Position numbers and translations under genes: made by a program. Under the pieces are notes generated by a model. It was given only the letters and a program-made list of their open reading frames with translations, was not told where the DNA came from and ran no database searches. Below, piece after piece: positions 35,221 through 44,269 of a DNA stretch of 64,000 nucleotides; the stretch's first letter is position 1, and the number at the start of each line of letters is the position of its first letter. Origin of the DNA: an uncultured bacterium (GTDB lineage: Bacteria > Bacteroidota > Bacteroidia > Bacteroidales > Bacteroidaceae); assembly GCA_905215575.1 (NCBI GenBank), contig CAJMQV010000001.1, positions 1-64,000 of the forward strand, read 5' to 3'.

Positions 35221-35255
35221 AAAGGGTTGCCGGGAAGGCAGCCCTTTTCTTTTTC
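35221..35255 (+). terminator. Terminator of the sigma-factor operon
   Basis: AAAGGGTTGCC (35221-35231) pairs with GGCAGCCCTTT (35237-35247) with one G-T pair, then TTCTTTTT. Confidence 0.85.
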
Positions 35256-35394
35256 TCTTTATCTCCTGAAAACATCATGACGAACCAAACATTTCGTCAG
35301 CATCATTCCATAAAATGATCAGCATCATTTTTCTGACAATCCGACGGCAATATATTACAATCCTATTTCAATTCTTAATTTTAAGGCTAAAAGA

Positions 35395-35424
35395 TTGAGA
35401 ATCGTATTTTTATTATTATCTTTG
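35395..35424 (+). promoter_or_regulatory. Promoter of the GH2 beta-galactosidase gene
   Basis: TTG (35395-35397), 19 bp, TATCTTTG (35417-35424). Confidence 0.75.
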
Positions 35425-35499
35425 TAGCATGTGAAATAGTTTTCCAAACAAATACTCTTTTATCCAATCAGAAACTAATATTAATAATCATTTATATCT

Positions 35500-38400
35500 A
35501 TGAGAAAAATTACCTTTAGTTTCATTCTATGCTGCATGACCTTAGGGTCTGCAAATGCACAGCAGCCTTTGGGCGGCTTTCTATATGGCATAGAATCACA
35601 GCCGGTGGGTACAGAATGGGAAGCCCCGGAAAAATTATCCTTGAACAAGGAACAACCACGCGCCTACTTCTTCTCTTTCGGTGACGTGGAAAGCGCCAAG
35701 AAGGTGCATCCTGAAGCCAGCAAATACTGGCAGGACTTGAACGGAACCTGGAAATTCCACTGGGCTCCGAATCCGGACGAGCGCCCGAAAAATTTCTATG
35801 AAGCTAACTTTGATGCCGATAATTGGGACGACATTAAGGTTCCTTCTTGCTGGAATGTGGCAGGTATTCAGAAAGACGGTTCTCTGAAATACGGTGTGCC
35901 CATCTATTGCAACCAGCCGGTTATTTTCAAGCACACTGTGGCTGTGGGCGACTGGAAAGGTGGCGTGATGCGCGAGCCGAACAAGGACTGGACCACTTAC
36001 AAATATCGTAACGAGGTAGGTTCTTACCGCCGCACCTTCACCGTATCTGAGGATTGGAAAGACCGCGAAGTATATATCAACTTCGACGGTGTGAACTCTT
36101 TCTTCTACCTGTGGATCAACGGCAAGTATGTAGGATTCTCTAAGAACTCAAGAAATACCGCAACCTTCAACATCACCGACTATCTGGTTAAGGGTGAGAA
36201 CGTAGTAGCCGTAGAGGTATATCGTAACTCCGACGGTTCTTTCCTCGAAGCTCAGGATATGTACCGTCTGCCGGGTATTTTCCGCGACACTTATCTGACT
36301 TCTACTTCAAAGGTTGAGGTACGCGACATGAAGATCAATACCGATCTGACCGCAAACGGTGCTTCTGTAGAGGTGAACGCCAAACTGCGCAATCTGGGCA
36401 AGAAGGCTGCAAAGGGATATACTCTGAATTACAGCGTGTATGAGAACAAGCTTTATTCAGATGACATCGTAGGTCAGGTAGGACAGCCGGTTGCTTCAGA
36501 GAGCTTCACTCTGGAAAAAGACGATAACAAAGCTATCAGCACTAAATTCAATATCGACAACGCCAAGCTGTGGTCAGCCGAAGAGCCTAACCGCTATACT
36601 TTGGTTGTTGAACTGAAGGACAAGAAGGGAAAGACTGTAGACGTAGTTTCTTCTTACTTCGGTGTATGCAAGGTAGAAATCAAGGATACCAAGGCCGAGG
36701 ATGATGAATTCGGACTGGCCGGACGTTATTTCTATGTGAACAACAAGCCGGTGAAGCTGAAGGGTGTAAACCGTCAGGAAATCAATCCGAACAGCGGTAA
36801 CAGCATCACTCACGAGCAAATGGAAGAGGAGATTATGATCATGAAGCGCGGTAACATCAACCACGTACGTAACTCTCACTATTCTTGCGATCCTTACTGG
36901 TACTACTTGTGCGATAAATATGGTATCTATCTGGAAGACGAGGCCAATCTGGAAAGTCATGAGTACTATTACGGCGAGGCATCTCTTTCCCATGTTCCGG
37001 AATTCAAGGACGCTCACGTAGCACGCGTTATGGAGTTGGTACACGCTCATGTGAACCATCCTTCTATCGTGATCTGGTCTTTGGGTAACGAGGCCGGCCC
37101 GGGTGACAACTTCAAGGCTGCTTACAATGCCATCAAGGAATTCGACACCAGCCGTCCGGTTCAGTACGAGCGTAACAACGATATCGTAGATATGGGTTCT
37201 AACCAGTATCCGTCTATCGCATGGACTCGCGAGGCCGTTAAGGGTAAATACAACATGAAATATCCGTTCCACATCTCTGAGTACGCTCACTCTATGGGTA
37301 ATGCCGGAGGTAATCTGGAGGACTACTGGGAAGCAATGGAGTCAACCAACTTCTTCTGTGGTGCCGCTATCTGGGACTGGGTGGATCAGTCACTCTATAA
37401 CTACGACAAGACTACCGGCGAGAAATATCTGGCCTACGGAGGTGACTTCGGCGAGAAACCAAACGACGGTATGTTCTGTATGAACGGTATCCTCTTCCCG
37501 GGACACAAACCGAAACCAGAATATTATGAGGTAAAGAAGGTATACCAGAATGTAGGCGTTAAGGCCGTAGACATCACCAAAGGACAGATCGAAGTGTTCA
37601 ACAAGAACTATTTCGAGCCGATGACCGACTTGGAAATGGTATGGTCTTTGTGGAAAGACGGAAAGAAGATTCAGGAAAGCAACGCCTTCAAGGGTCCACG
37701 CAACATCCTGGGTCCGCGCGAAAAGGGTAATTACACCATTCCGTTCGACTACAACGCACTGGATGCCAACAGCGAATATTTCGTAAAAGTACAGTTCCTG
37801 CTGGCTAAGGATATGCCTTGGGCCAAGAAGGGATATGTGCAGATGGAAGAGCAGCTTCCGGTGAAGAGTGCCGGTCAGTTCGCCAGCATCAAGGAGAGCG
37901 CCAAGGGCGACAAGCCGACTTTGTCACAGACTAAGGACAAGAATCTGGTTAAGGGTGAAGGCTTCTCTGTAGTATTCAACAATGCAACCGGTACCATCAA
38001 CAGCCTGCAATACGGCAGCAAGGTAATCTTTGCCGACGGTAACGGTCCGAAACTGGATGCCTTCCGCGCCATGACCGACAATGACAACTGGGCATACCGC
38101 CAGTGGTTTAACAAGGGCTTGAACAACTTGCAGCACAAGGTACTCGATTCTAAGGTATACACCAAGGAAGACGGAACTGTAGTATTGGCCTACACCGTTG
38201 AGTCACAGGCTCCATACGGACAGAATATCCGCGACCTGGGTATCAGTTCCGGTAAATACGAAATCACGAAGAGCAAGGACTTCGGTCCGGATGACTTTAA
38301 GTTTACCACCAACCAGATCTGGACCGTTTATCCGGATGGTTCTATCGAATTGGAGGCAAACATCAACTCAAATGAACCAAGTCTTGACCTGCCGCGTTTG

Positions 38401-39522
38401 GGTTATGTCATGAAGACTCCTTCTGATCTGAAGAACTATACTTACTATGGACGTGGTCCACAGAACAACTATAACGACCGTATGAACGGTGCCTTCGTAC
38501 AGCTGTATAACAGCACCGTACAGGATCAGTTCGTTCACTTCCCGAAACCACAGTCTATGGGTAACCGCGAAGATGTACGCTGGTGCGCACTGACAGACGA
38601 GGCCGGTAACGGTGCTCAGTTCATCTCTACTTCAACCTTCTCGGCTTCTGCTTTGCCATGGTCGGCTATGCAGATGGTAGAGGCTCCGCATCCTTATCAG
38701 TTGCCTAAGTCAGACGGTAACTATCTGCACCTGGATCTGAAGGTAATGGGTCTGGGAGGTAACAGTTGCGGTCAGGGTGGTCCGTTGGAAGAAGACCGCA
38801 TCAAGGCCGGCAACCACTCTATGGGCTTCATCATCCGTCCGGTTCAGAAGAATCAAGACATGAGCGAACGTGCCAAGGTTTCTGCTGCCGGTGAAATGCC
38901 GTTGGGCGTTGCCCGCGACCGTGCCGGTAAGGTAACCATCTCTACTGAAAAGAAGGATGCCGTAATTTGCTACACATTGAACGGAAGCAAGAAGGTACAG
39001 ACTTACAGCGAACCTATCAATATGCGCGACGGAGGAACCATCACCGTTTGGCAGAAGGATAATGACAAGCTGAAGACTACCATGACATTCGAGAAGATCG
39101 AAAGCGTTCCGGTTGAGGTGATGTATGCAAGTAGCGTGGAAAGCGGCGAGGGTGATCCGGGTCACTTGGTAGACAACGATCCGAACACATTCTGGCACAC
39201 CATGTACTCAGTAACCGTAGCTAAATATCCACACTGGGTAGACTTGGATTGCGGTGAAGTGAAGACTTTGAAAGGATTCACTTATCTGCCTCGACAGAAT
39301 AGTGGAAACGGTAGAATCAAGGATTACCAGATTCAGGTAAGTAACGACGGTAAGACTTGGGGTGATGTTCTGGTTAAGGGTTCTTTCGAGAACAATGTGA
39401 AAGAAAAACGCGTGATGTTCAGCAAGCCGGTTAAGGCTCGCTACGTTCGCTTCACGGCGTTGAGTTCTCAGGACGGTCAGGACTTTGCTACTGGTGCCGA
39501 AATGGGCGTATTGGCTGAATAA
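35500..39522 (+). CDS. GH2 family beta-galactosidase with C-terminal discoidin-like domain
   Basis: A secreted protein (signal peptide MRKITFSFILCCMTLGSANAQ) of 1340 residues. It has the GH2 order: sugar-binding jelly roll (~60-270), immunoglobulin-like domain, TIM barrel, second Ig-like domain and the beta-galactosidase small-chain domain. The acid/base is E531 in WSLGNEAG and the nucleophile is E594 in HISEYAHSMGN. After the small-chain domain come a chitobiase-C-like segment (ICYTLNGSKKVQTYSEPI) and an F5/8 type C (discoidin) module (DPNTFWHTMYS to RYVRFTALSSQDG), which may bind carbohydrate. It stands alone with its own promoter and terminator, with no SusC/SusD pair nearby. Codon use looks highly biased (GGT, AAG), consistent with strong expression. 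Confidence 0.94.
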   Translation: MRKITFSFILCCMTLGSANAQQPLGGFLYGIESQPVGTEWEAPEKLSLNKEQPRAYFFSFGDVESAKKVHPEASKYWQDLNGTWKFHWAPNPDERPKNFYEANFDADNWDDIKVPSCWNVAGIQKDGSLKYGVPIYCNQPVIFKHTVAVGDWKGGVMREPNKDWTTYKYRNEVGSYRRTFTVSEDWKDREVYINFDGVNSFFYLWINGKYVGFSKNSRNTATFNITDYLVKGENVVAVEVYRNSDGSFLEAQDMYRLPGIFRDTYLTSTSKVEVRDMKINTDLTANGASVEVNAKLRNLGKKAAKGYTLNYSVYENKLYSDDIVGQVGQPVASESFTLEKDDNKAISTKFNIDNAKLWSAEEPNRYTLVVELKDKKGKTVDVVSSYFGVCKVEIKDTKAEDDEFGLAGRYFYVNNKPVKLKGVNRQEINPNSGNSITHEQMEEEIMIMKRGNINHVRNSHYSCDPYWYYLCDKYGIYLEDEANLESHEYYYGEASLSHVPEFKDAHVARVMELVHAHVNHPSIVIWSLGNEAGPGDNFKAAYNAIKEFDTSRPVQYERNNDIVDMGSNQYPSIAWTREAVKGKYNMKYPFHISEYAHSMGNAGGNLEDYWEAMESTNFFCGAAIWDWVDQSLYNYDKTTGEKYLAYGGDFGEKPNDGMFCMNGILFPGHKPKPEYYEVKKVYQNVGVKAVDITKGQIEVFNKNYFEPMTDLEMVWSLWKDGKKIQESNAFKGPRNILGPREKGNYTIPFDYNALDANSEYFVKVQFLLAKDMPWAKKGYVQMEEQLPVKSAGQFASIKESAKGDKPTLSQTKDKNLVKGEGFSVVFNNATGTINSLQYGSKVIFADGNGPKLDAFRAMTDNDNWAYRQWFNKGLNNLQHKVLDSKVYTKEDGTVVLAYTVESQAPYGQNIRDLGISSGKYEITKSKDFGPDDFKFTTNQIWTVYPDGSIELEANINSNEPSLDLPRLGYVMKTPSDLKNYTYYGRGPQNNYNDRMNGAFVQLYNSTVQDQFVHFPKPQSMGNREDVRWCALTDEAGNGAQFISTSTFSASALPWSAMQMVEAPHPYQLPKSDGNYLHLDLKVMGLGGNSCGQGGPLEEDRIKAGNHSMGFIIRPVQKNQDMSERAKVSAAGEMPLGVARDRAGKVTISTEKKDAVICYTLNGSKKVQTYSEPINMRDGGTITVWQKDNDKLKTTMTFEKIESVPVEVMYASSVESGEGDPGHLVDNDPNTFWHTMYSVTVAKYPHWVDLDCGEVKTLKGFTYLPRQNSGNGRIKDYQIQVSNDGKTWGDVLVKGSFENNVKEKRVMFSKPVKARYVRFTALSSQDGQDFATGAEMGVLAE

Positions 39523-39540
39523 TAGCCATTAAATATATGA

Positions 39541-39582
39541 AACAGACCGACTCAAAATCTTTTGAGTCGGTCTGTTTTTTTA
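39541..39582 (+). terminator. Terminator of the GH2 gene
   Basis: A 17-bp perfect inverted repeat (39541-39557 with 39560-39576) is followed by TTTTTTA. Confidence 0.9.
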
Positions 39583-39689
39583 TCTCTCCCCAATTCCTCC
39601 CCTATTTCACGTCCGCTATCTGAAATAAGCCTCTTTTATAATCAACGGAATTGCCCTATATTGTCAACAAAGTATCTATTCAATAACTC

Positions 39690-39737
39690 AAAAGGCTCTG
39701 TCAGACTTCGTAACCAGAAGCCGTGACAGAGCCTTTT
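39690..39737 (-). terminator. Terminator of the HAD-ribF-CPBP unit
   Basis: AAAAGGCTCTGTCA (39690-39703) pairs perfectly with TGACAGAGCCTTTT (39724-39737), inner CTTC/GAAG. It lies between convergent genes and could work in both directions. Confidence 0.75.
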
Positions 39738-39837
39738 ATATAACAGAGAAACAAGTTCAGATTCTTGATAAAATCCCGTTTCCACAAAAACAGAATCCCG
39801 CAAACTTTTATTCTCTCTTCATTAAGAAAAGAATTTC

Positions 39838-40620
39838 TTATTCTTCATTAAAGGAAACCGGTGCCTTGCTTTTAAAAGCCTTTCGATAGGACAAAGCCAA
39901 TCCGACGAAGGCAACAGAAGAACACAGTATCAAAGCGCCTAAACCCCACGGACCGAACCAGTCCATCAGTTTCTGGTCTTCTCCCCAAATAGTGAAGGTA
40001 AGTACTCCTATCAAATTATTCAAAGCATGGAGCAGCCAAACGGTCCATACACTGTTTGTACGCCAGTAAATCCATCCGAGCAACAAGCCAAATAGGAATG
40101 CGCCGGGAATCTGGGCCGGATTGCCATGAATCACACCGAAAGTCACCGATGAAATCACAATAGCCCATATCGGAAAATAATTCCCTTTTCGCAGAATATC
40201 CAGCATACCTTTACGGAAAATCAATTCCTCAACCAACGGACCCAATACCACAATATTCAGAACGCCCAACGGATTAGCCATCAGTCCGGCAAAAGAAGTT
40301 TGCAGGATATCCGGCAATCGAAGCAGTTCGGTAAGCCCGTTAACCGGAATAATAGCCAGCAACGTCAATCCCACCAGAAAGGCTGCCTCTTTCATATTCC
40401 AGGAATAACGGCGGAAGGTTTCCTTGAAGGGTAAAATCCGGCATCCGAAAAGAAACACAGCAACCAGTAAATTGCTCAACAAAAGAAGCGTCGCCAGCAC
40501 ATCAATGCCTTGCGGATCTATCTGCAAGAAAGAGCAGACTACTGTTCCAAAAACAGAAACAAGTAACTGGGTTCCCAAAAACAGGACAACCAGTCCTAAC
40601 AATCGCCACCACATACGCAT
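39838..40620 (-). CDS. CPBP family intramembrane metalloprotease
   Basis: A 260-residue membrane protein with about seven helices and the three CPBP/Abi motifs: EELIFRKGML (EExxxR), FGVIHGNP (FxxxH) and HALNNLIG (HxxxN). These form the metal site of the intramembrane protease family related to CAAX prenyl proteases. In bacteria the substrates are mostly unknown. It is 4 bp after ribF and shares its operon. Confidence 0.9.
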   Translation of the reverse strand: MRMWWRLLGLVVLFLGTQLLVSVFGTVVCSFLQIDPQGIDVLATLLLLSNLLVAVFLFGCRILPFKETFRRYSWNMKEAAFLVGLTLLAIIPVNGLTELLRLPDILQTSFAGLMANPLGVLNIVVLGPLVEELIFRKGMLDILRKGNYFPIWAIVISSVTFGVIHGNPAQIPGAFLFGLLLGWIYWRTNSVWTVWLLHALNNLIGVLTFTIWGEDQKLMDWFGPWGLGALILCSSVAFVGLALSYRKAFKSKAPVSFNEE

Positions 40621-40624
40621 ATCA

Positions 40625-41554
40625 TTATCGTTTTAATAATTGTTCCACTTGGATACGATCTTTCCGCAACTGCGTCACCAATTCGTCCTTATTCGAAAAG
40701 CGCTGCTCCGGACGCAGATATTTCACGAAGCGTATCGTAAGCTGCTGTCCATACAAGCCTCCGGAGAAGCCTAAAAGATGCACCTCTATGGTCGTTTGCG
40801 CCCCGTTGTCCATCGTCGGACGATTTCCGATATTCAGCATACCAGGGTAAGAAGAACCGTCGGGCAAGTCCACCCACACCGCATATACGCCATCGGCCGG
40901 AATCAGCTTTTCTTCCGAATCAACCGATACATTCGCAGTAGGAAAACCTAATGCAGAGCCGATATGAAAGCCATGTACTACCGTACCGCTCAACGAATAA
41001 CAGCGTTGCAGCGCATGCGTAGCAAAATCCAGATCACCGGAAAGAAGTGCCTTGCGTATGGCTGACGAACTGACGTGGTGCCCTTGATCCTGATACTCAC
41101 AGGACTGCACCACCTCGATACCCAGTTCTTTCCCGTAACGGACATAATCCTCAAAAGTATCGCAAGCTCCATGCCCGAAATGATGGTCATAACCGATCAG
41201 CAACACACGCACATGAAGCTGTTGCTGCAACACATCACGCATGAAGTCGTAAGCGGAAAGAGAGGACATCGCCAAATCAAAATGTAACAATACGGCATGA
41301 TCCGCTTCCGACTGTTCCAACAAAAGGCACTTCTCCCGAAAAGGAGAAAGCAATTGCGGACGATAATCGGCCTGCATCACTTGACGGGGATGACGGTCGA
41401 AAGAGATTAACAGCGATTCAAGTCCCCTCTCCTGAGCTAAAGCCGTTACCTGATGCACCAAAAAACGGTGCCCGCAGTGCATCCCGTCGAAAAAACCGAT
41501 GGTAGCCACCGAAGGGCGAAAGTCATACTGTTCTATAGAGGTAATAATCTTCAT
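40625..41554 (-). CDS. ribF: Bifunctional riboflavin kinase/FAD synthetase
   Basis: Makes FMN and FAD from riboflavin. The 309-residue protein has the N-terminal adenylyltransferase domain (TIGFFDGMHCGHRFL with the HxGH motif, and a late SSSAIRKALLSGD). The C-terminal riboflavin kinase barrel follows (GTVVHGFHIGSALGFPTANV, then GVYAVWV and TIEVHLLGFSGGLYGQ). Normal length. Encoded between the HAD hydrolase and the CPBP protease. Confidence 0.95.
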   Translation of the reverse strand: MKIITSIEQYDFRPSVATIGFFDGMHCGHRFLVHQVTALAQERGLESLLISFDRHPRQVMQADYRPQLLSPFREKCLLLEQSEADHAVLLHFDLAMSSLSAYDFMRDVLQQQLHVRVLLIGYDHHFGHGACDTFEDYVRYGKELGIEVVQSCEYQDQGHHVSSSAIRKALLSGDLDFATHALQRCYSLSGTVVHGFHIGSALGFPTANVSVDSEEKLIPADGVYAVWVDLPDGSSYPGMLNIGNRPTMDNGAQTTIEVHLLGFSGGLYGQQLTIRFVKYLRPEQRFSNKDELVTQLRKDRIQVEQLLKR

Positions 41555-41563
41555 ATTCTAAGG

Positions 41564-42196
41564 TTAGGAAATAAATAAAGGCAACCAGTCGTCGGCCTCA
41601 GCCGGACAATAGGTCTGTATACCCAAAGCAGAGGCAGCCGCACAGTTGGCTGCCGAATCATCAATAAACAATGTTTCCGAGGCCTCGAGCTGCTCTCGGC
41701 GCAGCACTTCCTGGAATATCTCTTTTCCGGGCTTTAACAGTTTCAGGTCGCAAGACAAATAGATATGATCAAAATAATCTTCAGCATGGCCGCCCTGCAC
41801 CGTAAACAGGTGACGTACGGAATAATCCCAATGAATCGTATTCGTATTGCTCAATAAAAAGATACGATAATGTTCCCGCAACTGTTTCAGTGCTCGCAGA
41901 CGACGCTCGGGAATGCGCACAAGCATCCGGTTCCAAGCTTCGGCAATCTGCTCGTCTGTGGGCTTTTCTTTCGCAGAACTCATCTGGCGCAATGTGTCCA
42001 GAAATTCCTGTGGAGTCGCGGCACCGCTTTCAAGCAAAGCAAACGGCCCACCCTGCACATAATCACGAATATGCTCTTGCACATCAATACCCAACTCGGC
42101 AAAGGACTTGATCGTCTGCTGTTTATCTAAATCAACCAAAACTCCGCCAAAATCAAAAATCAGGTTTCTTATCTTTCTATCCATACTGTTTTCCAT
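41564..42196 (-). CDS. HAD superfamily hydrolase (HAD-IA, YihX-like)
   Basis: A ~210-residue HAD phosphatase. Motif I is IFDFGGVLVDLD, motif II is FLLSNTNTIHW and motif III/IV is LKPGKEIFQEVLRR followed by FIDDSAANCAAA. The four-helix cap is inserted after motif I (subclass I), and the FGGVLVD form resembles YihX-type sugar-phosphate phosphatases. The frame opens with TTG at 42199; I prefer the ATG at 42196, and one at 42184 is also possible. It is 9 bp upstream of ribF and starts that operon, so FMN or another phosphate ester could be a substrate, but that is only a guess. Confidence 0.88.
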   Translation of the reverse strand: MENSMDRKIRNLIFDFGGVLVDLDKQQTIKSFAELGIDVQEHIRDYVQGGPFALLESGAATPQEFLDTLRQMSSAKEKPTDEQIAEAWNRMLVRIPERRLRALKQLREHYRIFLLSNTNTIHWDYSVRHLFTVQGGHAEDYFDHIYLSCDLKLLKPGKEIFQEVLRREQLEASETLFIDDSAANCAAASALGIQTYCPAEADDWLPLFIS

Positions 42197-42238
42197 CAAA
42201 AATATTTAGGAATGATGATGCAAAATTACTAATTTTTA

Positions 42239-42270
42239 TTTGCTTTATTCGAGTGAATGTATTAATTTTG
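42239..42270 (+). promoter_or_regulatory. tRNA-Met promoter
   Basis: TTTG (42239-42242), 20 bp, TAATTTTG (42263-42270), about 26 bp before the tRNA. Confidence 0.75.
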
Positions 42271-42296
42271 CGGACACAAAAAGGAAATATTCCTTT

Positions 42297-42370
42297 GGAC
42301 TTGTAGCTCAGTTGGTTAGAGCAACAGACTCATAATCTGGAGGTCCCTGGTTCAAGCCCAGGCTGGTCCA
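42297..42370 (+). tRNA. tRNA-Met (anticodon CAT)
   Basis: A 74-nt cloverleaf: acceptor GGACTTG/CTGGTCC (one mismatch, one G-T) with discriminator A, D-arm GCTCAGTTGGTTAGAGC, anticodon loop CTCATAA and T-arm CCTGG-TTCAAGC-CCAGG. The 3' CCA is not encoded. Elongator Met is most likely; tRNA-Ile with a lysidine-modified CAT anticodon cannot be excluded by eye. It is not the initiator form, because the acceptor stem starts with a G-C pair. Confidence 0.92.
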
Positions 42371-42383
42371 CGAAGAGAATCAG

Positions 42384-42415
42384 GCAGTTACGAATTTCGT
42401 AGCTGCTTTTTTTAT
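42384..42415 (+). terminator. Terminator after tRNA-Met
   Basis: GCAGTTACG (42384-42392) pairs with CGTAGCTGC (42398-42406, one G-T), followed by a seven-T tract. Confidence 0.85.
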
Positions 42416-43045
42416 TTTGTAAACTCATAAAAGAAATCATCACGTCTCCGCATACGATCAAGAATATATTCGAAAACGTCTTTATTTATTCTTCCACAAG
42501 AATTCGCTTTTCTACAATACTCTCTTTTCAGTTCTTCCGGAATTTATTCCATTCCCAGCCATCACTTATTTCATTATCTGTGAATAAAATGACTACAAGA
42601 CCAATACCCACTTTTAGGTAAAATCGGTCTATATAGAGGTGATTTTGCCCTTCAAAAATCAAAAATCACCCAAAAACCACCAAGTATACAAAAATAAATC
42701 CGTAACTTTGCTCGTGATACGCAACATTTTCTCAATGATAATACTTTGTAAATGAGCGTTATAAAACTAAAATAAATTTTACGGATTACTAATTTTTCAA
42801 GCAGTTGAAATCCATCGGTTTCACCTTGAAATAAATAAAAACATCAGCTGGACAAACCTGTAAATTGATAGGAACAGGTATCTGTTTTTGCTAAGGAAAT
42901 CAGTTTCTGTGCTGAAAACTGATTCCTATGCTACAATAAATCAACATGCGTTGTTGAAACTGCATGAAACAGACAATCTCAGTTCGCCTATTGACAGAAA
43001 TAAGAACCACGATAAAAGTATTTAAGTATAAGATCATTTTAAATT
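42416..43045 (+). other. Gene-free region with candidate promoter and structured leader of the PHP-eptA operon
   Basis: No reading frame is convincing. TAACTTTG at 42703-42710 matches the -7 consensus (the -33 is poor) and would give a ~330-nt leader. A hairpin lies at 42894-42927 (AGGAA-A-TCAGTTT with AAAACTGATTCCT), not followed by a T-tract. No known riboswitch class was recognised. Confidence 0.5.
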
Positions 43046-44269
43046 ATGAATTTTTCCCCCCGAAAGACAGCAAATGTTCTGCTAAAAACCGTGATTGGTC
43101 TGTTATTGACTGCCTTGTTCGCAATTTTTGCGACAAGCATCAGTCCAGTATATAATTTCGACGAAGCCAAACCATTCAGTGGTCCGGACATTTTCAATCC
43201 TTATGCCGCTCTGAAAAGCGCAGACTCCGTTTCCTGGAAAAGAGCGAACTTTCATACGCATACACGAGTAAAAGGTATTTTCAACGAATGCGAGTACTGG
43301 CCGGATGCGACCGACGAGGCATACCGCAAGTTCGGTTATGACATTGTTACCTTTTCCAATCATAATGAACTGACGGTACATCCCTACGACACCGCCCTGC
43401 AAGTGAACGTCTATGAGCACGGAATCAACCTGTTCAAATACCACAAACTGGTGTTCGGATGCGAAAAGGTAAACCGCTTTGACCATCTTCTCCCCGTTTT
43501 TGCCTCCCAAAAACAATTTCAGCTGGACCTGCTTGGCGCAGAGTCCGATTTCATCCAGATGAATCATCCGCTGAGAACGATTGGCACCTGCAAGGCGCAT
43601 ATGATCCGTCTGTCCGGATATAAGATTATGGAATTAGACAGCGGCAAGAGCACCGAGAACGAATACTGGGACTGGGCTCTCAGCGCCGGAAGATACAGTT
43701 TCGGACTGGCCAACGACGATCTGCACTATCCCGACCGCTCAAAGAAGATAGCCGTGCGGTGTAACTTCCTGTATTGCCCTTCTGCAAAATACGAAGACAT
43801 CAAGAAAACGCTGCTCGGAGGATGCTATTATTCCATGCGCGTTCCAGATTACGGACACGGAGACTGGGAAGTTAAATACGCAAAAAACAAGAACTTGCCC
43901 TATATCCAGAATATAGGTCTGGACAGCGCTACCGTATTCATCAGCCTTTCACGTACGGCAGACAGCATCAAGTTCACCGGACAGGATCACACCACATTAG
44001 CCATGGTGCGTCATTCTTCACAGGCCCGTTATGACATGAAGCCGGAAGATCCTTATGTAAGGGTTACAGCCTGGTTCCCGGAAGGAGAGGTAATCTATTC
44101 GAATCCGTTTGCACGATATGACGCTTCTGTATCGGAAACACCGTATCGTGAACCGGCGCACACCGTAAACATTCCGCTGACAATTCTTTTCAATCTTATG
44201 GTTCTGGCCTTGTGTGCCGGAGTAATCGTATTATTCTATAAAGTAATTTTCAAATGGCAGATTTTCTAA
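43046..44269 (+). CDS. PHP-like metallohydrolase domain protein with membrane anchors
   Basis: A 407-residue protein with an N-terminal membrane helix (about 11-33, VLLKTVIGLLLTALFAIFATS), a ~330-residue outer domain and a C-terminal membrane helix (ILFNLMVLALCAGVIVLFY). The outer domain has PHP-type metal-binding phrases: NFHTHTR (HxH), FSNHNELT, QMNHPLRT and a late ANDDLHYPD. PHP enzymes are metal-dependent phosphoesterases, which would fit action on envelope phosphates. The stop overlaps the start of the phosphoethanolamine transferase gene by 16 bp, so the two are translationally coupled and probably work on the same lipid or glycan. Function inferred, not proven. Confidence 0.75.
   Translation: MNFSPRKTANVLLKTVIGLLLTALFAIFATSISPVYNFDEAKPFSGPDIFNPYAALKSADSVSWKRANFHTHTRVKGIFNECEYWPDATDEAYRKFGYDIVTFSNHNELTVHPYDTALQVNVYEHGINLFKYHKLVFGCEKVNRFDHLLPVFASQKQFQLDLLGAESDFIQMNHPLRTIGTCKAHMIRLSGYKIMELDSGKSTENEYWDWALSAGRYSFGLANDDLHYPDRSKKIAVRCNFLYCPSAKYEDIKKTLLGGCYYSMRVPDYGHGDWEVKYAKNKNLPYIQNIGLDSATVFISLSRTADSIKFTGQDHTTLAMVRHSSQARYDMKPEDPYVRVTAWFPEGEVIYSNPFARYDASVSETPYREPAHTVNIPLTILFNLMVLALCAGVIVLFYKVIFKWQIF

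Larger units (their letters stand above)
35112..35499 (+). other. Intergenic region before the GH2 gene
   Basis: It holds the terminator of the sigma operon (35221-35255), about 140 bp in which I see nothing, and the GH2 promoter (35395-35424) with a ~70-nt leader. No small gene is apparent. Confidence 0.7.
39523..39837 (+). other. Intergenic region with two terminators
   Basis: It contains the GH2 terminator (39541-39582) and a second hairpin (39690-39737) that serves the convergent CPBP gene. Nothing else is apparent. Confidence 0.7.

Noticed and set aside
33607..39522. ECF sigma, anti-sigma and GH2 as a polysaccharide utilisation locus
   Set aside because: There is no SusC/SusD pair, a terminator separates the sigma operon from GH2, and GH2 has its own promoter.
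42964..43155. 63-residue frame overlapping the start of the PHP-like gene
   Set aside because: It overlaps the PHP-like start in another frame, has no domain, and lies mostly in the leader.
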